Source: Cryobacterium psychrotolerans (GTDB lineage Bacteria; Actinomycetota; Actinomycetes; Actinomycetales; Microbacteriaceae). From it: a stretch of 64,000 nucleotides of DNA. Below are positions 1 to 11,321 of the stretch, piece after piece (the stretch's first letter is position 1; each line of letters starts with the position of its first letter). The notes beneath the pieces were generated by a model, which saw only the letters and a list, made by a program, of their open reading frames with translations, made no database searches and was not told the origin of the DNA. The stretch is from positions 89,745 through 153,744 of the forward strand of contig NZ_FNFU01000003.1 in assembly GCF_900101115.1 (NCBI RefSeq). Reading direction: 5' to 3'. Both the position numbers and the translations under genes were made by a program.

Positions 1-110
1 TGCGGGCGGATGCGGGCGGATGCGGGCGGATGCGGGCGGATGCGGGCGGATGCGGGCGGATGCGGGCGGATGCGGGCGGATGCGGGCGGATGCGGATGGA
101 TGCGGATGCG
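1..110. repeat. 10-bp tandem repeat array, unit TGCGGGCGGA
   Basis: Nine identical copies of TGCGGGCGGA run from the window edge to position 90. Two degenerate copies follow (TGCGGATGGA and TGCGGATGCG). The array is cut by the window edge, so its full length is unknown. The unit is not a multiple of three, so all frames stay open but no single periodic peptide is encoded. It ends just before the glpK terminator hairpin. The function is unknown. Confidence 0.95.
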
Positions 111-111
111 C

Positions 112-146
112 CGAAACCCGGCGGCCGTGGAGGCCGCCGGGTTTCG
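112..146 (-). terminator. terminator hairpin downstream of glpK
   Basis: A perfect 15-bp inverted repeat (arms 112-126 and 132-146, loop GTGGA) lies 25 bp beyond the glpK stop codon. The stem is GC-rich. No T-run follows in the direction of glpK transcription, as is common in high-GC actinobacteria, so it is called from stem strength and position. Confidence 0.75.
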
Positions 147-170
147 CGAGGAAGGGAGGGGGCGGCGCTG

Positions 171-1685
171 CTAGCGGACGTCCTCGTCGACCCAGTCCAG
201 GGTCTTGGTGACGGCCTTCTTCCAGTTGCGCAGCAGGCGGTCGCTCTCGGCCGTGTCCATCGACGGAGTCCAGCGCGAGTCCTCCTGCCAGTTCGCGCGC
301 AGCTCGTCCAGCCCGCTCCAGAAGCCGACCGCGAGGCCGGCCGCGTAGGCGGCGCCGAGCGCCGTCGTTTCCGCGACCACCGGCCGGATCACGGGGACGC
401 CGAGGAGGTCGGCCTGGAACTGCATCAGCAGGTTGTTGGCGATCATGCCGCCGTCGACCTTGAGCTCGGTCAGCGGAACGCCGGAGTCGGCGTTGACCGC
501 GTCGATCACCTCGCGGGTCTGGAACGCCGTCGCCTCCAGCGCCGCCCGGGCGATGTGGCCCTTGTTCACGAAGCGGGTCAGGCCCACCAGCGCGCCGCGG
601 GCATCCGAGCGCCAGTACGGCGCGAACAGGCCGGAGAACGCCGGCACGAAGTACGCCCCGCCGTTGTCGTCGACCGTCTTCGCCAGGGCCTCGATCTCGT
701 CGGCCGAGCCGATCAGGCCGAGGTTGTCGCGCAACCACTGCACCAGCGACCCGGTCACGGCGATGGAGCCTTCGAGGGCGTAGTGCGGCGCGTCATCGCC
801 GAGCTTGTAGCCGAGCGTGGTCAGCAGCCCGTTCTTCGAGTGCACGATCTCGGTGCCGGTGTTGAAGATGATGAAGTTGCCGGTGCCGTACGTGTTCTTG
901 GCCTCGCCCTGGTCGAACGCGGCCTGGCCGAAGGTGGCGGCCTGCTGGTCGCCGAGGATGCCCGCGATCGGCACCTCTCGGAGCAGGCTGTGCCCGCTCG
1001 CGACGCCGTAGACCTCCGACGAGGACCTGATCTCGGGCAGCATCGACTTCGGCACGTCGAAGATGCCGAGGATCTCGTCGTCCCACTGCAGGGTCTCGAG
1101 GTCCATGAACATCGTGCGGGACGCGTTGGTGACGTCCGTCGCGTGCACGCCGCCCTCGACGCCGCCGGTCAGGTTCCAGAGCACCCAGGAGTCGGTCGTG
1201 CCAAAGAGCAGGTCCCCGTTGTTGGCCTTGTCGCGGGCGCCGGGCACGTTCTCGAGGATCCAGACGATCTTCGTGCCGGAGAAGTAGGTCGCCAGCGGCA
1301 GGCCGACCTTCTGCTTGAACCGTTCCACCCCGCCGTCGGCGGCGAGCCGGTCGACGATCGGCTGGGTGCGGGTGTCCTGCCAGACGATGGCGTTGTAGAC
1401 GGGGATGCCGGTGGTCTTGTCCCAGACGACGGCGGTCTCGCGCTGGTTGGTGATTCCGACCGCCTCGATGTCGTGGCGGGTGATGTTGGCCTTCGAGAGC
1501 GCCTGTCCGATCACCTCGCGGGTGTTGTCCCAGATCTCCTTCGGGTCATGCTCGACCCAGCCGGCCTGCGGGAAGATCTGCTCGTGCTCCTTCTGCCCGC
1601 TGGACACGATCGAACCGGTCTTGTCGAAGATGATCGTGCGCGTGCTTGTCGTTCCCTGGTCGATGGCGAGGACGTACTGGGCCAT
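171..1685 (-). CDS. glpK: glycerol kinase
   Basis: ATP-dependent glycerol kinase that makes sn-glycerol 3-phosphate from glycerol in the cytoplasm; FGGY family. The 504-residue product matches the usual ~500 residues. It begins [16 protein letters not shown], with the ATP-binding DQGTTSTR motif at residues 9-16, and has the C-terminal FGGY-type segment [13 protein letters not shown]. The ATG at 1685 is chosen because AAAGGAG lies about 7 bp upstream and family alignment begins there; the frame remains open further upstream but that part is not conserved. The glpF gene lies 73 bp upstream on the same strand, so the pair is probably co-transcribed for glycerol uptake and trapping. A terminator hairpin follows the stop codon. 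Confidence 0.97.
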   Translation of the reverse strand: MAQYVLAIDQGTTSTRTIIFDKTGSIVSSGQKEHEQIFPQAGWVEHDPKEIWDNTREVIGQALSKANITRHDIEAVGITNQRETAVVWDKTTGIPVYNAIVWQDTRTQPIVDRLAADGGVERFKQKVGLPLATYFSGTKIVWILENVPGARDKANNGDLLFGTTDSWVLWNLTGGVEGGVHATDVTNASRTMFMDLETLQWDDEILGIFDVPKSMLPEIRSSSEVYGVASGHSLLREVPIAGILGDQQAATFGQAAFDQGEAKNTYGTGNFIIFNTGTEIVHSKNGLLTTLGYKLGDDAPHYALEGSIAVTGSLVQWLRDNLGLIGSADEIEALAKTVDDNGGAYFVPAFSGLFAPYWRSDARGALVGLTRFVNKGHIARAALEATAFQTREVIDAVNADSGVPLTELKVDGGMIANNLLMQFQADLLGVPVIRPVVAETTALGAAYAAGLAVGFWSGLDELRANWQEDSRWTPSMDTAESDRLLRNWKKAVTKTLDWVDEDVR

Positions 1686-1758
1686 TCTGAACTCCTTTGT
1701 TGAGACTGCGAGGGGGTGGTGACGAGTATGACTGTGGCTGGTGAAGCTGTGGGGCGAG

Positions 1759-2523
1759 TCAGCTGAGGATCGGCAGCAGCACGACCGAAGCCCAGCCGGC
1801 GAGAAGCCCGCCGATGACCGGTCCGACGACCGGCACCCAGGAGTAGGCCCAGTCTGAGCCGCCCTTGCCCTTGATCGGCAGCAGGAAGTGCGCGATCCGC
1901 GGCCCGAGGTCACGGGCCGGGTTGATGGCGTAGCCGGTCGGGCCGCCGAGCGAGGTGCCGATCACGATCACGAGCAGGGCCACCGGCAGGGCGCCGAGGG
2001 CGGCGAGGCCGCCGGCTTCGCCCTGGCGTCCGCCGCCGAAGGCGATGACGACGAAGACGAGCACGAAGGTGCCGATGATCTCGGTGGCCAGGTTCCAGCC
2101 GTAGGAACGGATGGCCGGGCCGGTCGAGAACGCGGCAAGCTTGCTGCCCGCATCCGGTTCGGCGTCGAAGTGCTGCTTGTAGGCAAGCCAGACGACCACG
2201 GCGCCGAGAATCGCGCCGAGCATCTCGGCGGCGATGTAGACGAGCACCGACAGGAACGTGACCGGCACTCCCGAGCCGAACTCGGTGGCGCCGGAGGCTA
2301 CGAGGCCGAGCGTCACCGCCGGGTTCAGGTGCGCGCCCGAGTTGTAGGCGACGATCACACCGGCGTAGACGCCGAGGCCCCAGCCGATCGCAACCATGAG
2401 GAAGCCTCCGCCGAAGCCCTTGTTCTTCGCGAGCGCGACGTTGGCGACAACGCCGCAGCCGAGGAGAACGAGGATGGCCGTTCCGACGACCTCCGACAGG
2501 AAAACCACACCGATGTTGTCCAC
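1759..2523 (-). CDS. glpF: glycerol facilitator (MIP/aquaglyceroporin family)
   Basis: Inner-membrane channel for facilitated glycerol entry, MIP family. Both NPA boxes are visible: HLNPAVT in the first half and AINPARD in the second. The Asp after the second NPA box is typical of glycerol-conducting GlpF rather than strict water channels. Six hydrophobic segments and two re-entrant loops fit ~254 residues. Two starts are possible: GTG at 2538 (259 aa), or GTG at 2523 beginning [11 protein letters not shown]. The second is preferred because GGAAGG sits 5 bp before it and because it matches the usual family start. The gene lies upstream of glpK and diverges from the dhaKLM operon across ~265 bp. 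Confidence 0.94.
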   Translation of the reverse strand: MDNIGVVFLSEVVGTAILVLLGCGVVANVALAKNKGFGGGFLMVAIGWGLGVYAGVIVAYNSGAHLNPAVTLGLVASGATEFGSGVPVTFLSVLVYIAAEMLGAILGAVVVWLAYKQHFDAEPDAGSKLAAFSTGPAIRSYGWNLATEIIGTFVLVFVVIAFGGGRQGEAGGLAALGALPVALLVIVIGTSLGGPTGYAINPARDLGPRIAHFLLPIKGKGGSDWAYSWVPVVGPVIGGLLAGWASVVLLPILS

Positions 2524-2694
2524 GTCAACCTTCCACACTCAGTCTGGGGATGGGGGATCCGGCCCTTCGTGTTGACAGGTTGCGGCCCAGACTAGCGCGC
2601 GCCGCGCTGGGCTGTAATGACAGAGCTGCATGGCGTCTCCGGGCCCTTTCGGGTCGTGCGCTCCTCGCGTAGGTTGAGCGGTGCGCCACTGAGC

Positions 2695-2742
2695 GCAAGA
2701 AACCCGTAGCGGAAGAAACACGGAGCGGAAGAAACCCGGCGC
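2695..2742. promoter_or_regulatory. three tandem 16-bp repeats in the glpF/dhaK divergent promoter region
   Basis: Three contiguous 16-bp units occupy 2695-2710, 2711-2726 and 2727-2742: GCAAGAAACCCGTAGC, GGAAGAAACACGGAGC and GGAAGAAACCCGGCGC. They share the core AAGAAACxCG. They lie 48 bp upstream of the dhaK ATG, inside the only intergenic space between the glycerol and dihydroxyacetone operons. Equally spaced repeats suggest an array of regulator-binding sites, but no regulator gene is next to them. A dhaK ribosome-binding site (GAAGGAC, ~6 bp from the ATG) follows. Confidence 0.5.
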
Positions 2743-2789
2743 AGGGCGTCGCCCAGCACCTCCGGCGCCCACAGATCCGAAGGACGGTC

Positions 2790-3791
<1,002 letters not shown>

Positions 3792-3798
3792 AGATCGC

Positions 3799-4437
3799 GT
3801 GGGTCTGGGCGTGGGGTGGGCGGAAGCCTGGATCAGGCACGGTGCGGATGTCATAGCCGAGCACAGGCTGGAGCTGATCATCCTCGACCGCGACATCGGT
3901 GACGGGGATCACGGCGAGAACATGGACCGCGGGTTCCAGGCGGTTCTGCTCGAGCTGGACGGCCTGCCGCCGGAGGCCAATCCGGGGGACGTGTTCAAGC
4001 TCGTCGCCACCACGCTCATCTCAACGGTAGGCGGGGCGGCCGGACCCCTGTACGGGACGGCCTTCCTCAAGGGTGCCCTCGCGGTCGCCGGCGCATCGAC
4101 GCTGGACGGGGCCGCTCTCGTTGCGCTGCTGACGGCGGCACGGGACGGAATCGTGCTGCGGGGCAAGGCGGAATCGGGCGACAAGACCATGGTCGACGCC
4201 TGGACCCCGGCCGTGGACGCCGCGGCCGCCGCTGCGGCGGGCGGCGCGGACGAGAGGGCCATTCTTCTGGCAGCGGCCTGCGCGGCCGAGGCCGGAGCCG
4301 TGGCCACGGAGCCGCTCGTCGCGCGGAAGGGTCGGGCAAGTTACCTCGGCGAGCGTTCGGCCGGTTACCGCGACCCGGGCGCCCAATCCTCCGCGCTGCT
4401 CCTGCGGGCGGCAGCCGACGCCGCGGCACGGGGGTAG
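3799..4437 (+). CDS. dhaL: dihydroxyacetone kinase ADP-binding subunit DhaL
   Basis: Nucleotide-binding subunit that holds a permanently bound ADP/ATP and passes phosphate from DhaM to dihydroxyacetone on DhaK. The 212 residues match DhaL. The Mg-binding Asp triad is present in the LDRDIGDGDHGENM segment (Asp30, Asp35, Asp37). GGAAGPLYGTAF and the C-terminal SYLGERSAGYRDPGAQS are typical of the family. Translation starts at GTG 3799, 7 bp after the dhaK stop; the GGGAAGG at the end of dhaK can serve as its ribosome-binding site. The C-terminal half is alanine-rich (an uninterrupted run near residue 145), which fits the helical barrel of this fold. Confidence 0.95.
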   Translation: MGLGVGWAEAWIRHGADVIAEHRLELIILDRDIGDGDHGENMDRGFQAVLLELDGLPPEANPGDVFKLVATTLISTVGGAAGPLYGTAFLKGALAVAGASTLDGAALVALLTAARDGIVLRGKAESGDKTMVDAWTPAVDAAAAAAAGGADERAILLAAACAAEAGAVATEPLVARKGRASYLGERSAGYRDPGAQSSALLLRAAADAAARG

Positions 4438-4438
4438 C

Positions 4439-5134
4439 GTGACGGGAACACCCGGGAAAGTGGGTCTCGTCTTCGTCTCGCACAGCGTGAAGATTGCCGA
4501 GGGGCTCGTCGATCTCGCCCGCCAGATGGCGGCCACGACGACGCTGGTTCCCGCCGGCGGGACCGATGACGGGGGGATTGGCACGAGTTTCACCAAGGTC
4601 ATCGAGGCGATCACGGCGGCAGATTCCGGGGCGGGCGTTGCGATTCTGTGCGACCTCGGCTCGGCCATCCTGACCGCCGAGACCGCGCGCGATTTTCTGG
4701 GCCACGAGGTGCGTTCCCGGGTGCACATTGTCGACGCCCCGCTGGTGGAAGGGGGAGTTGCCGCCGCGGTGACCGCCGAAACCGGGGGAGACCTCCCCGC
4801 CGTCGTACGGGCGGCCCACTCCGCACGCGCCCTCGCGGAGGAAGCGGGCGCGGTCGCGGCCGCCGCCGGCACCGCGATCACGCGCACGGTCATCCTGCGC
4901 AACAAGGACGGATTGCACGCGCGGCCGGCAGCCGAATTCGTCACGCTGGCCAGCTCCTTCGATTCCGAGGTGACGGTGAACGGCAAAGACGCCAAGAGCC
5001 TGCTCGGCATCATGTCCCTGGGTTTGAACTGCGGGGCAGCGGTCAAGCTATCGTCTTCCGGAGCAGAGGCGGAGGCTGCGGTGACGGCCCTGGTGCGGCT
5101 CATCGAATCGGGTTTCGATGAGTCAGGATCGTGA
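4439..5134 (+). CDS. dhaM: DhaM phosphotransferase: EIIA-Man domain fused to HPr
   Basis: Phosphoryl carrier that recharges DhaL from the PTS. The N-terminal ~130 residues are an EIIA-mannose-type domain with the phospho-acceptor His15 in VFVSHS. Residues ~148-231 are an HPr domain with phospho-His160 in NKDGLHARPAAEF and the HPr Ser-loop KSLLGIM (Ser187). There is no enzyme I-like domain, unlike E. coli DhaM, so phosphate must come from a separate enzyme I not in this window. GTG start one base after the dhaL stop. The built-in HPr Ser-loop could in principle be a kinase target, but no HPr kinase is visible. Confidence 0.92.
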   Translation: MTGTPGKVGLVFVSHSVKIAEGLVDLARQMAATTTLVPAGGTDDGGIGTSFTKVIEAITAADSGAGVAILCDLGSAILTAETARDFLGHEVRSRVHIVDAPLVEGGVAAAVTAETGGDLPAVVRAAHSARALAEEAGAVAAAAGTAITRTVILRNKDGLHARPAAEFVTLASSFDSEVTVNGKDAKSLLGIMSLGLNCGAAVKLSSSGAEAEAAVTALVRLIESGFDESGS

Positions 5135-5183
5135 GCGCGTAGCACAGCTGGGACCAGGAGTCCAATCGGCGTATTGTGGAGCC

Positions 5184-5489
5184 ATGGTCCAGCACAAGAA
5201 AACTCAGGGGAGCGGTTCGCGCACACACCTCTTCGAATGGGTGGAAGGCAAGCTGCGCCCCATCTTCGACTCTCCGCCCGTCGGCAGCTACGAGGCCGAG
5301 CACGCCGTGAACCTGCAGGAGTGCCCGATCTGCGGCCATTCCATGCGCGAGCACACGATCGACCATTCGGTGGCGAACACGATCCTGGTCTGTCCGGTCC
5401 CGCACCCCGGGGCCTGGGACCGCGACGCCTTTGAGCCGGTCAACGAGTTCGGCATGGTGCGCCGCGGCAGGTCGCCCGCACCGGAGTAA
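5184..5489 (+). CDS. conserved hypothetical protein with a single CxxC knuckle
   Basis: A 101-residue protein not recognised as a named family. It starts MVQHKKTQGSGSRTHLFEW and contains one CPICGH knuckle near the centre, followed by an HTIDHS segment; the Cys and His residues could bind a metal. No signal peptide or membrane segment is seen. The ATG at 5184 is preferred over an upstream in-frame start inside the dhaM 3' end because the extra residues look non-coding. It lies 49 bp after dhaM and may be read through from the dha operon. Composition and frame use look like a genuine gene. Confidence 0.65.
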   Translation: MVQHKKTQGSGSRTHLFEWVEGKLRPIFDSPPVGSYEAEHAVNLQECPICGHSMREHTIDHSVANTILVCPVPHPGAWDRDAFEPVNEFGMVRRGRSPAPE

Positions 5490-5538
5490 CGACTTCTCGC
5501 CGGATTCGGGATGAGGCCCGGGGGAGTAGATCGAGGAA

Positions 5539-5917
5539 CTACGGGAGCAGGTTGTCCAGGACACGCGCCGCGTATTCCTGGGCGAGCACCGCGGCGAAGA
5601 ACGTGATCGTGGGGATGATCAACGATCCCACCGCATGGCTCAGCGCCTGTCTCCGTTTCGTACTGGTGGGGGAGTCGCGGATCATGTCGTGCAGTTGGAT
5701 CAGCTGCCGGACCCGCTTCAGCGCTATCGGAGGCAGCTCTCGCCGGAATAGTAGAGGATCATCACGAGGAGCGACGTGCTTCCGATCGGAAGCCGGCTGA
5801 GGGTGACCGGGGCGACCAGGCCGGCCAACAGGACGATGAAGAGCGTCAGTGCGCGACGTATTCGGAGAACAGGCGTTCGAAGGACTCGGCTCTCCTCTCG
5901 GGTCGCTGGTCGATCAC
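5539..5917 (-). pseudogene. decayed membrane protein gene with two frameshifts
   Basis: On the minus strand a GTG at 5917 behind AGAGGTGGG opens a 23-codon frame rich in charged residues, ending at 5846 with the text LFSEYVAH. A different frame continues with a hydrophobic stretch (LTLFIVLLAGLVAPVTL, then STSLLVMILYY) and stops at 5724. A third frame continues from about 5745 (FRRELPPIALKRVRQL, then a further hydrophobic stretch LIIPTITFFAAVLA) to a stop at 5539. The pieces join smoothly if two single-base shifts are allowed, near 5850 and 5745. This looks like a ~125-residue integral membrane protein gene that has decayed. The family is not recognised. Confidence 0.6.
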
Positions 5918-6044
5918 GAAACCCCACCTCTTCAGCACCGCCTGACCTGGCGTGGCGTGGCGTCACTATACAGCCGTGTTTCGGTGCTGAATAGGGGTGA
6001 GGCAGAGCAGGGAGTGGCCGGGCATTGCGCATACCCAATTCACG

Positions 6045-6072
6045 ACTTGACATAATGTGCATTATCGGACAC
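6045..6072 (-). other. dif: dif-like chromosome dimer resolution site (XerC/XerD target)
   Basis: Read on the minus strand, the site is an 11-bp arm GTGTCCGATAA, a 6-bp centre TGCACA and an 11-bp arm TTATGTCAAGT. This 11-6-11 layout is that of bacterial dif sites. Against E. coli dif (GGTGCGCATAA, TGTATA, TTATGTTAAAT) 19 of 28 positions agree, with 9 of 11 in the XerD arm. The CCGATAAT and ACATTATGTCAA blocks are also, from memory, those of described actinobacterial dif sites. It lies in a gene-poor stretch between decayed and intact genes, as expected for a terminus. XerC and XerD genes are not in the window. Confidence 0.82.
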
Positions 6073-6079
6073 ATAATGC

Positions 6080-6298
6080 CTAGAAGGAGTTCGGGCTCCC
6101 GGGGCTTGGTGATTGGGATGTTGCGCACCATCTGCCGGTGCAGAAATGCGTGTGCGCCCTCGCGAATGTGCGATCCAGTTGCAGCCGCACCCGCAGCCGC
6201 AGCAAATGCGACGGGGGCTCGACGCCGACCAGCGGCGTGCCGGTGGTCCAGACATCCACCCTCGACAAATCTCCCTGCAGGTCCCATGTTTTTGACAT
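6080..6298 (-). other. short open frame bounded by dif and a dif half-site
   Basis: A 72-codon open frame fills the space between the dif-like site and a second partial copy at 6292-6305. Its ATG (6298) lies inside that partial copy and its TAG (6080) lies 7 bp beyond dif. The product is basic, has no recognised domain, and its composition is not clearly that of a real protein. It could be a remnant of a small cassette inserted by Xer recombination or a chance frame. The rest of 5918-6344 holds no other convincing gene. Confidence 0.3.
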
Positions 6299-6305
6299 AA
6301 TGTGC
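6292..6305. repeat. 14-bp partial copy of the dif site
   Basis: TTGACATAATGTGC at 6292-6305 is identical to 6047-6060 inside the dif-like site. It comprises most of the XerD arm plus five of the six central bases, in the same orientation; the XerC arm is missing. A third shorter echo, ACATAATG, occurs at 6071-6078 right after dif. Repeated half-sites like this are left by Xer-driven integration or by slippage. Confidence 0.7.
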
Positions 6306-6344
6306 GGAAGGCGCCGGCCCGCCGGACAAGCCTCCGCAGCCCGG

Positions 6345-8732
<2,388 letters not shown>

Positions 8733-8899
8733 CGTGTCTCCCCTTGTTAGGCGGGGCCGCTTCGCGGTCTCCGCCAGCGACGCCTGGCTCGATCCAACCA
8801 GCTTCGAGCAGTACATCAGATTCTCCTGCGTCGGCGCGGTCGCGGCAACGGTCCCTGTCACGGGGAATCTTCACGGGCGGAGCGGGTGTCGGCGGCCGC

Positions 8900-9244
8900 G
8901 TGCTCAGCATCCTGCTCGGAGTGCTCCTGGTCATCGCCGGCATCATCGGGATCAGGAACCGACTCAGCTCGCTCGCCCTGCTCACGATGGTGATCGGGAT
9001 CTCCCGGATCATCGAGGGCGTTGTCGGCCTCGTCGAGACGTCCCACGACTCCAGCAGGTGGTTCGGCTGGCTCTTCGGAATTGTCGCCATCGTGGCCGGC
9101 ACCGTCCTGCTCCTGACGCCGATCGAGTCGCTGGGCGTGCTGGTCTGGATCGGCGGAATCTTCCTGGTCGGCTCCGGCGTCATCCAGCTGGTCCAGGCCT
9201 TCACCTTCGGCAAGCGCGCACGCACGCACGGCGAATCGCGCTGA
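8900..9244 (+). CDS. HdeD family (DUF308) membrane protein, probably N-terminally truncated
   Basis: The 114-residue frame has four hydrophobic segments in the repeating pattern of HdeD/DUF308 proteins (VLSILLGVLLVIAGIIG; LLTMVIGISRIIEGVVG; FGIVAIVAGTVLLLTPIES; WIGGIFLVGSGVIQLVQAF). Full HdeD proteins usually have six segments and ~180 residues. Here the sequence upstream in the same frame is not hydrophobic and overlaps the divergent uvrA-like promoter. The GTG at 8900 lacks a clear ribosome-binding site. It may be a truncated remnant or a short family member; the product resembles segments three to six of the full protein. Confidence 0.6.
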   Translation: MLSILLGVLLVIAGIIGIRNRLSSLALLTMVIGISRIIEGVVGLVETSHDSSRWFGWLFGIVAIVAGTVLLLTPIESLGVLVWIGGIFLVGSGVIQLVQAFTFGKRARTHGESR

Positions 9245-9266
9245 ACCGAGGGCAGGAGGGGCCCGT

Positions 9267-11309
9267 TCAGCTCACGGCCCCCGGGTTCTCCGCGGTGGGC
9301 AGGTGGCGGGCCCACCAGTCGAGGATGATGTCGAATCGGTGAAGGCGGTGCCGAGGGCTGCCCCCGCGGCTGAGCTCGTGATTCTCGCCGGGGAAGATGA
9401 CGAGTTCGGCGGGCACTCCCCCGCGTTTGAGCCCGGAATAGTACCGTTCGGCCTGGGACAGCGGGCACCGCAGGTCCAGCGCCGAGTGCATGACCAGGGT
9501 GGGCGTCCTGACCGCTCCCACGCAGGCCTGGGGGCTCTGCGCACGCACGAGGTCCGGATCGGTGCCCACGTACTCATCGGTGAACGAATCCCCGATGTCC
9601 GATGTCCCCACGAATGCCTCGGGGTCGAGGTAGCCGCGCTCGACGATCGCGGCGGCGAAACGGTGATCGTGCGCGATGGTCCATGCGGTCAGGTACCCGC
9701 CGTAGGAGCCGCCCATGATGCCGAGTCGGTCCGGGTCCAGCGACGGGTCCTCGGCCAGGGCGCCGTCCAGGAAGTCGAGCACATCGGCCTGGTCGAGGAC
9801 TCCCATGCTCTGCCGGATGGCCCGGCCGTGTGCGTGGCCGTACCCGGATGAGCCGCGAGGGTTGCACATCACGACCGCGTAGCCGGCATCCGCGCAGACC
9901 TGGGCCTCGTCGAGGAGCGCGACCGTGTACTGGGCGAAAGGGCCACCGTGGATGGTGAGCAGCACCGGGTGCGGGCCGGGCCCGGGAGGCGCGACCACCC
10001 ATCCGTGCACGGGATAACCGTCCCGGCCGGCGACGGTGAGTTCCCGCGCGGACGTCATTCCCGTCCCGCGCAGGGGCGCGGAAAAATCGGTGAGCCGCCG
10101 AAGCCGCGGGGTCTCGGCCAGGGCGAGGTCGCCGGCGGTGAGCGCGTCCTGGAAGGCGAAGACGGTGTTCTCCCCCACGGTGTCGACCCCGGACACGACC
10201 ACGGCGCTGTCCGTCACCTGCAGGACCACGCCGTCGGCCGATACGCTGACCAGTTGCACGCGGCCGCGCGATTTGCTGTGCGCGAGCACCAGCCCGTCGG
10301 TCGTGATGCCCAGCTCCATCTGGTTGTCGAGGTCAACCTCTTCCGGCTCGGTGAGCCGGACCGGTCCCTCCTCCCCGCGAATGCGATAGAGCCCGGTGGT
10401 GCGGGCAACGAAGTCCCGCCCGCTCTCCCCCACGGCCTCGGCCAGCGCGTAAATGGTGCCGTCGACCGCCCAGGCGACCTGGCCGATGTGAAGGCCGGCC
10501 TCCGCTCCGACGGCGATCCGCTCCGGCACGCGGGGCGACGCGCCCGCCGGGTCGAGCAGGAGTTCGACCAGCTCGGTAGCGAGGTCTCGGTCCCGGCCCT
10601 CGTGGCGGGCGGAAATGGTGAGGAGCTTCGTGCCGTCGGGGGCGAAGGCCAGGCCGGAATGGTCGAAATCACCGGCCGTGACCTGGCGCGCCTGCGGCAA
10701 ACCGAGCGGGACGCCGTCGCCCCCGGCCAGGCCGGCCGGTTCGTCGCCCGGCGAGGGCGCCGGGGCCGCCGGCGGCTCGGCCCAGACGTCAGGCACGTCG
10801 ACCAGGAACAGGTGGGCGCGCTGGTCGACCGTGAAACCGACACCGTTCGACTGGTAGCGCAGGGTCGTGATCCGGCGCGGGGGTTCGGAACCAGGATCGA
10901 TCCCGGGCACGGTGCCGTAGCGGCCGGGTTCAGGCACACGGGCGACGAAACCCAGGACCCGGGAATCGGGGCGCCAGCGGTAGTCGGTGACGCCGAGGGG
11001 CGCGTTTGTCACCTGGACGGGCTCTCCCCCGGCGGCGGCGACAACGTGCAGTTGAGCGGGTCCGTCGGGGGAAGTGCGGAGGAAGCCGAGGAGGCGTCCA
11101 TCCGGTGAGAAGCGCGGGGCGGTGTCGCGGTGGCCCCGCGTTACTCGGCGCGGAGAGGGCTTGCCGGTCAGGGCGACCGTCCAGAGCTGGCCGAGGTAGT
11201 CGTCGGCAGTGAAATCAGGGCGCACCAGCGAGAAGACTGCCCGGCTGCCGTCGGGGTGGATGGTGGGCCGTGAAACCGTCGATACAAGAGGGAGGTCGGG
11301 CGCCTTCAT
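9267..11309 (-). CDS. S9 family serine peptidase (prolyl oligopeptidase/acylaminoacyl peptidase type)
   Basis: A 680-residue cytosolic serine peptidase. The N-terminal ~420 residues have WD40/TolB-like beta-propeller repeats; the C-terminal ~250 form an alpha/beta hydrolase. The nucleophile Ser535 is in GGSYGG. Candidate acid and base lie in SALDLRCPLSQ and GENHELSRGG near the C-terminus. The family cleaves short peptides or N-acylated amino acids, the propeller gating access. The ATG at 11309 follows AGAAGGAG at good spacing. The SDR gene lies 12 bp upstream on the same strand, so the two are probably co-transcribed. No signal peptide. Confidence 0.92.
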   Translation of the reverse strand: MKAPDLPLVSTVSRPTIHPDGSRAVFSLVRPDFTADDYLGQLWTVALTGKPSPRRVTRGHRDTAPRFSPDGRLLGFLRTSPDGPAQLHVVAAAGGEPVQVTNAPLGVTDYRWRPDSRVLGFVARVPEPGRYGTVPGIDPGSEPPRRITTLRYQSNGVGFTVDQRAHLFLVDVPDVWAEPPAAPAPSPGDEPAGLAGGDGVPLGLPQARQVTAGDFDHSGLAFAPDGTKLLTISARHEGRDRDLATELVELLLDPAGASPRVPERIAVGAEAGLHIGQVAWAVDGTIYALAEAVGESGRDFVARTTGLYRIRGEEGPVRLTEPEEVDLDNQMELGITTDGLVLAHSKSRGRVQLVSVSADGVVLQVTDSAVVVSGVDTVGENTVFAFQDALTAGDLALAETPRLRRLTDFSAPLRGTGMTSARELTVAGRDGYPVHGWVVAPPGPGPHPVLLTIHGGPFAQYTVALLDEAQVCADAGYAVVMCNPRGSSGYGHAHGRAIRQSMGVLDQADVLDFLDGALAEDPSLDPDRLGIMGGSYGGYLTAWTIAHDHRFAAAIVERGYLDPEAFVGTSDIGDSFTDEYVGTDPDLVRAQSPQACVGAVRTPTLVMHSALDLRCPLSQAERYYSGLKRGGVPAELVIFPGENHELSRGGSPRHRLHRFDIILDWWARHLPTAENPGAVS

Positions 11310-11321
11310 CCATCGCTCCTT

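Noticed and set aside
1-110. CRISPR array at the window start
   Set aside because: The 10-bp units are contiguous with no spacers and there are no cas genes in the window.
30-1703. A long open frame antisense to glpK (557 codons) starting in the 10-bp repeat
   Set aside because: It is entirely opposite the clearly coding glpK, shows no domain, and owes its length to high GC in the third codon position of glpK.
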